Source: Nymphaea colorata
Taxonomy: Eukaryota; Streptophyta; Magnoliopsida; Nymphaeales; Nymphaeaceae
Reading direction: 5' to 3'
DNA: 38,272 nucleotides
Assembly: GCF_008831285.2 (NCBI RefSeq)
Contig: NW_022204714.1
Location: 1 to 38,272, forward strand
Part shown: positions 33,820 to 38,272 of the stretch, piece by piece
Position numbering within the stretch: position 1 is the stretch's first letter
How the letters are laid out: each line of letters opens with the position of its first letter
The notes under the pieces: generated by a model
The model's input: only the letters and a program-made list of their open reading frames with translations
The model's database searches: none
Told to the model about the DNA's origin: nothing
Position numbers and translations under genes: made by a program

Positions 33820-34099
33820 TCAATTGCTCTCGCGGATGTAGAGGATGTTGTTGCAGCGGATCAGGATCTCCCCCAGCTCGCCTCGGCTCTCACCGTTCAC
33901 CACCTACTCGGCGTTGGTCAACTGAATTACTAGAGCAGTACCAAGAGGTTCATGTACTCGTCCTTCGATTGGAGGATCCCGCGCAATTACCACCCCCACT
34001 TGAGCATCACGCTGATGACCTTTCCGTGGAGGTCGTGGAGGAAGGGTTCTGGGTTTTCCATTTGCAGCTGAATAACACAAGGCGTACCGAGGTCGACAT
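33820..34099 (-). CDS. SNRPF: Spliceosomal Sm protein F
   Basis: 79 residues from three exons; 20-nt introns at 34068-34087 and 33922-33941. The first exon is only 12 nt (MSTS). The Sm1 motif begins ENPEPFLHDLHGKVISVMLK, with WGWQLRGILQSKDEYMNLLL, and Sm2 is GEILIRCNNILYIRE. The NPxPFL start and RCNNVLYIR end identify the F subunit of the Sm ring that binds U1, U2, U4 and U5 snRNAs. Length fits the family (about 80-86). Without the first intron an internal ATG at 34061 would serve. Acting in the splicing machinery, it is itself made from a gene with two of the tiny introns. Confidence 0.93.
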
Positions 34100-34182
34100 C
34101 TTTATCTCTTATAATTAATAATAGGGATAGTGGTAGGGTGATTGCTGTTGTTTTGAATGTGGGTGATATATCATGGGGCGGG

Positions 34183-37100
34183 TCATTTCTTGAGCATCAT
34201 GTAGCGCCAGTAAATGTTGTAGATGAAACATTCCTCGTAGGTGACTGCTGCGAAAGTGTTGGGGTAGTTGACCCAGAATACCTTTGTCACTTATTCGCTC
34301 AGCTATAAGCGCCATTTCACCTATTTTCGCATAGTGTCGAACACCACGATCTCGCTGCTGTTCAGCAGCACCAAGGCTGACCCCTCCCTGTTGAACTTCG
34401 CATGCTTCTACTACTATAGGGTAAATTTGGGAAGATCGACGCAGAGGATCTTGTCGTTTCTGAAATATTTCTTGAACTGGGTAGTAAGAGGAGTACGTTG
34501 AAGAAGCTGAAGCAAGCCTTGACTTGTGTGTTCCACCAGCGAATGGTGCCATCGTACGAGTAGGAGGTGAATATGCCGTCATCGATGACTGTCAGGTTGT
34601 AGATGTTCATGACGTGCCCCACGAAGACGTGCAGCTTCTGGATGCCGGACTCGGAGTTGACGTCGTAGATGCGGATGCGGTTGTCGAAACCCGCGATTAT
34701 CAGCTTCTTCCCCACGATGTCGCCGCGGTTCACGGGGATTTGGTAACGACGCACCTTGTCCTTGTTCCAGAACAGAATCAGCTCGTCCTCGTCGCCTGTC
34801 AAGAGGACAGAGTTAAGAACCAGACCCATCCTGATGGCTTTTTTGTGATAGCTGGAGTGCTGCACAACGATATTGAGGGTATCTCGTTAGATCAGCAGGC
34901 AGCTGGCATGATAGCCGATGAAGATAGACGTTGGCTGCAGGTGCAGGAAAGCCACCGGCAATCCCTTCGGTTTTATGGTGAAGTGGAGCACATCTGGCGC
35001 AGAAACCAGCCGAATGCTGCCATCAGATTCTCCGATCAGCCAGCAGCCGTCGATGAAGTTGCTGACGGCAGTGATGAACTCCTCCTTCTGGGAGGTGAAG
35101 ACGTACTCCTCGGAGTGGGCGTTGATGCGGGAAGACCTGTCCTCGGCCTGCCTCACCCCGTTGAGGTAGAGGAAGATGGTCTTGATGTCCTCCTTGTCCT
35201 GGAAGAAGAAGGTGTTCTTGATGGTCTCTCCGATCCTGTACATCTTCTCCAGGCTCACCTTCTTCTCCTGCTAGTTGAGCCGGTACTCGTTGAGGTTCTC
35301 TATGAGTTCCCTGCCGAGGGAGACGTACTGGGTGATTTCCTCGTTGTACTCCTCCCGCTCATCGGTGAGGCAGATCTCGTTGGGGACGCAGACTCCTTCG
35401 AAGTATTTGATGAATTCGCTAAAGTCGATGAACCTGGTCACGAAATTGCCCTCCACGTCCAGGCTTCGCAGCTCTCGAGCCTCGGGGTCGAGGTGGATCC
35501 ACACGTAGGGAACTGGGGTCCTAAAGGTCTTCAGGATGAGACCGTTGGAGTAGTTCCAAATCCTTATGGCGTGCTTCGTGAAATGGACCACCAATTTCTT
35601 ATTGCTATTCGTAAAGAATCCCTCTATTTTGGGCGCCTCGTCGATCTCGATGTTCCTCAGCAGGACCTTGTCCTTGAGGTTCCAAATCTCGAACTTTTCG
35701 GTGGTGTGGGCGATGAGGAGGTGGGAGGAGAGGGAGACCTCGAGGATGTTGAAGTTGACGATGAGGGCGTTGGTCTTGATCATGAACAACTGCTTGGCAG
35801 TCTCTATCCTGTGGAAGGTGATGGCCCGCTCGTAGCTGTACCCGATGCAGGTGTTCCTATCGTAGTAGGCTAAATTTTTGATGATGAATTTTTGGCCGAT
35901 GTTGATCACCTTCAGCACGTTCTTGGAGGAGAGGTTGATCAATTTAATGGTGAACTCGCTGGAACCCACCCCCAAGACTTCCGATTTCTGGTCGAAGCAA
36001 AGCGTGGTGATTGAACTGCCGTAGTCCCCCACCTCCATGTAGATCTCATTCTCGCGGATGGGCTTTATCTTGAAGATGCAAAGGTAGGAATTGTCAGACA
36101 TGGCCAGGAAGGTATTGCTGGCATCCACTGCGCTGTAGGATTGCCGGCCGTCTGTTTGGGTCGGCTATTTCAAGCTTTTAATCTAAATGAAACTGTGGGA
36201 ACGGATGTCTTCGGTCACCTTGAAAGCGTAGAAGACGTTCTTGTTCTTCAGGCGAGCCACGAAGTACTCCTAAATGATATACGCCTCATCGAATTTGATA
36301 CCGCAGAGGTGGTACTTCCGCATGTAGCAATAGTCCTTTGGCTTCTTGAATTTCTCAAGGGTTTCGATGATATTGGAGAGGACTTATATTTCCTTCTGCT
36401 TGGAGAGTTTGGGATTGAAATTATAGGTCTTAAAGGGTTCCTTCAGCAGCGGCAGCATGACCAAGTTGGAGATGAGGAGGTAGTAATTCCTCTTCCTCGA
36501 TTAGGGCTGCAGCATCAAGTCCTTGTTGAGTCTCTTATCGTCGATGATCCTCTTCATGCGCTTGAAGTGGCTGTAGTTGAACTGCGCGGTCAGGTTCTGC
36601 TGGTTGCTGTTCACGCTCCGCATCCACGCCTTCTCGCACTCCGCCTCGTTCCCCGATAGGTACAGTCCCACTGCCTTGTTGTTCAAGAGGTCAGATTCGT
36701 ACCTCTCCTCGTCGAAGAAACGCACCCACAGCAGGTCCTCAGCGTTGCGGAAAGTCCGAGCGTAGAAATCCAGGATCTAGGGGATGAGCTGGTGGAAAGT
36801 TATCCGCTCCTACGGCTTCCCCGACATCATGTCCATCACTTTCTCAGCGATGAAAGCCGTGGTTTCCTTGTTGAGGTTGGACTCCTCCATCTTGCTGAGC
36901 ACTTCGCGGGGGTTCGCCCGGTCGCCCCGCGCCCACCTGCGCTCCGAGAAGAGCAGTTCGAGCATGATGAGGCCGAGCTGGTAGATGTCGGACTTGCTGG
37001 TGAGGGCGGGGATCAGCTTGATGGACTGCAGGTAGTTGCCCTCCTTGGCGCGGTCGCGGAGGTAGTCGAAGATGCTGCCCTGCTCGGGCGACCAGTACTC

Positions 37101-38023
37101 GGGCGGCCCGCCGATGCTGGAGTTCTTGACCAGTTTGCCGACCACCAGGTTGACGCAGCACATGTTGCCGATCTTGAGGATCCTGTCGTTCTCGATGTAG
37201 ACGTTGTCGGGGGCGACGGCCTGGTGGATGAGGCCCCGCTTGTGGATGTAGTTGAGGCCGACTGCGATCTGCAGGAAGCAGTTCATGGCCCGCTTGGAGT
37301 TCAGGTACTTGTTCTTGTCCGAGAAGAAACCCTCGCTGATCCAGTCCCTCAGCGTCTTCCCTCGCAGCTTCTACAAGAAGATGAGGATCTTGCCGTGGGC
37401 TTGGTCGATCTTGAAGGCCTGCGCAACGTGGATGTGGTAACCCACCTCAATCCACTCTTTTATCCGCTCCTTCACGATCTCCTCCTACTACTTCCCATTC
37501 AGCTTCTTGTGCTACTCTAGAGTGAGGATGGTGTATTCCTACTTGAGCACTGGATTCGCAGGGGAGTAAAGTCGATATAACGGGTGCTTCTTAAGAGGAG
37601 CGCCATCCGTACTCTCCATGCCGCTGTTGGTCTGCATATCGATTGGTGTACTGTCTTGCTCATCTTTTTCTTGAGGCCGGGGGCGCTCTGTTGCGGTTCA
37701 TAGTCCTCTTCGTACTCGTATTGGGCGGCTAAATCGGTAAGGGCGAACCTATCATCGTGATGTTCTCGCCGAGTGAGCCAGTGAGTTTGCTGGTGTTCTT
37801 GATACCCGTCTTGGGAAAGAGCTTAAACACGTTTATGGTCGCTGCCTTAATGGAGGAGTACGCTTAATCTTTTGTTAGTAAAACTATTCTGTGGATTATG
37901 CGAAGCTCGTAACTGTTTCTAGGGATGGGAAACCGATGCAGAAAGCACCCTCGTGAGTGAGGAGGACTGGATGTTGGTAGGAGTACTGTGGCTGATGTTT
38001 GGTGGTTTAGTGCTATTATACAT
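34183..38023 (-). CDS. Pseudokinase fused to a WD40-type beta-propeller region
   Basis: 1246 residues from six exons. The 20-nt introns are at 37967-37986, 37842-37861, 37729-37748, 37632-37651 and 34477-34496. The first four lie in the first 104 codons and the opening exon is 37 nt. Residues about 120-385 have a protein kinase fold, but the catalytic motifs are lost: HRD reads HQA (240-242), the loop Lys is Ala, and DFG reads around IGNMC. GGPPEYWSPEQGS replaces the APE region, and SKSDIYQLGLIMLELLFSER remains. A helical middle follows to about 600. From there to the end are repeated Trp/Asp-ending strands (KFEIWNLKDKVLL, HAIRIWNYSNGLILKTF, IRIYDVNSESGIQKL, DGTIRWWNTQ). It could be a scaffold kinase; Vps15 has a related order but a different N-terminus. 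TTATAAA precedes the ATG. Confidence 0.85.
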
Positions 38024-38171
38024 TTTATAACTTATTAGAAAGGGGCTAGAATCATTCGCTTAGCTATAAAGGATAAGAGATGAAATACTTCAATAATCTT
38101 ATCTTCAAATCACCATCAATTTCTTATTGGATAGACTCTATTCAATCCAGTATTCTTGAAGATAAAGATAT
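38024..38171. other. Right subtelomere, unique AT-rich sequence
   Basis: 148 bp between the pseudokinase start and the right telomere. AT-rich with no open frame of note. It must hold the promoter of the large - strand gene, since nothing else lies upstream of it. Confidence 0.6.
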
Positions 38172-38272
38172 GGGGTTGGGGTTGGGGTTGGGGTTGGGGT
38201 TGGGGTTGGGGTTGGGGTTGGGGTTGGGGTTGGGGTTGGGGTTGGGGTTGGGGTTGGGGTTGGGGTTGGGGT
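38172..38272. repeat. Right telomere, GGGGTT repeats
   Basis: Uninterrupted GGGGTT units to the last base, the complement of the left end. Together they show that the window is a whole linear chromosome. Confidence 0.98.

Noticed and set aside
1-38272. tRNA, rRNA, CRISPR, transposase, phage or viral genes.
   Set aside because: No cloverleaf-like T-loop consensus, repeat arrays other than telomeres, or mobile-element protein motifs were seen on either strand by reading; a covariance-model scan was not possible.

Overview
The window reads as one complete macronuclear chromosome of a ciliate. Both ends are telomere repeats: CCCCAA units at 1-81 and GGGGTT units from 38172 to the end. Genes read correctly only if TAA and TAG code for glutamine and TGA is the sole stop. 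G4T2 telomeres plus UAR=Gln fit Tetrahymena- or Paramecium-like (oligohymenophorean) ciliates. The base composition is less AT-rich than in those genera and the introns are of an unusual fixed size, so I do not assign a class.

Layout, left to right: a Dbf4-type zinc-finger gene (-) 173 bp from the telomere; a 1.9-kb stretch with no convincing gene; five + strand genes (three-repeat Myb protein, mitochondrial-type protein, CAP-domain protein, two unknowns); five - strand genes (protein kinase, two multi-pass membrane proteins, a cytochrome b561/b5/reductase fusion, a coiled-coil protein); a small MGG-start gene (+) and a long coiled-coil gene (-); three + genes (CAMSAP-type CKK protein, an unknown, Cdc20/Cdh1 WD40 activator); SURF1 (-) divergent from PIBF1/CEP90 (+), which is followed by a DUSP-MYND-USP deubiquitinase and a beta-hydroxyacid dehydrogenase; then four - genes (eL34, a coiled-coil protein, SmF, and a 1246-residue pseudokinase-WD40 fusion starting 148 bp from the right telomere). 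That makes 24 genes. Outside the left gap, intergenic spaces are 24 to about 490 bp. I found no tRNA, rRNA, transposon, phage or CRISPR.

The most striking feature is the introns. Twelve genes need 25 introns to restore frame and homology. Twenty-four of these are exactly 20 nt and one, in eL34, is 22 nt. All have A at position 15. All but one begin GTA (the exception is GTT), and all end CAG (19) or TAG (6). The 20-nt form is summarised as GTA-N11-A-N2-YAG. Removing them restores known domains, including the Dbf4 zinc finger, kinase motifs, SURF1, SmF, the USP His box and the NAD(P)-binding dehydrogenase.

The gene set is housekeeping plus ciliary, cytoskeletal and cell-cycle functions, on both strands with no sign of operons. 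Most starts are preceded within about 35 bp by an AT-rich TATAAT/AATTATT-like box, a candidate core promoter element.
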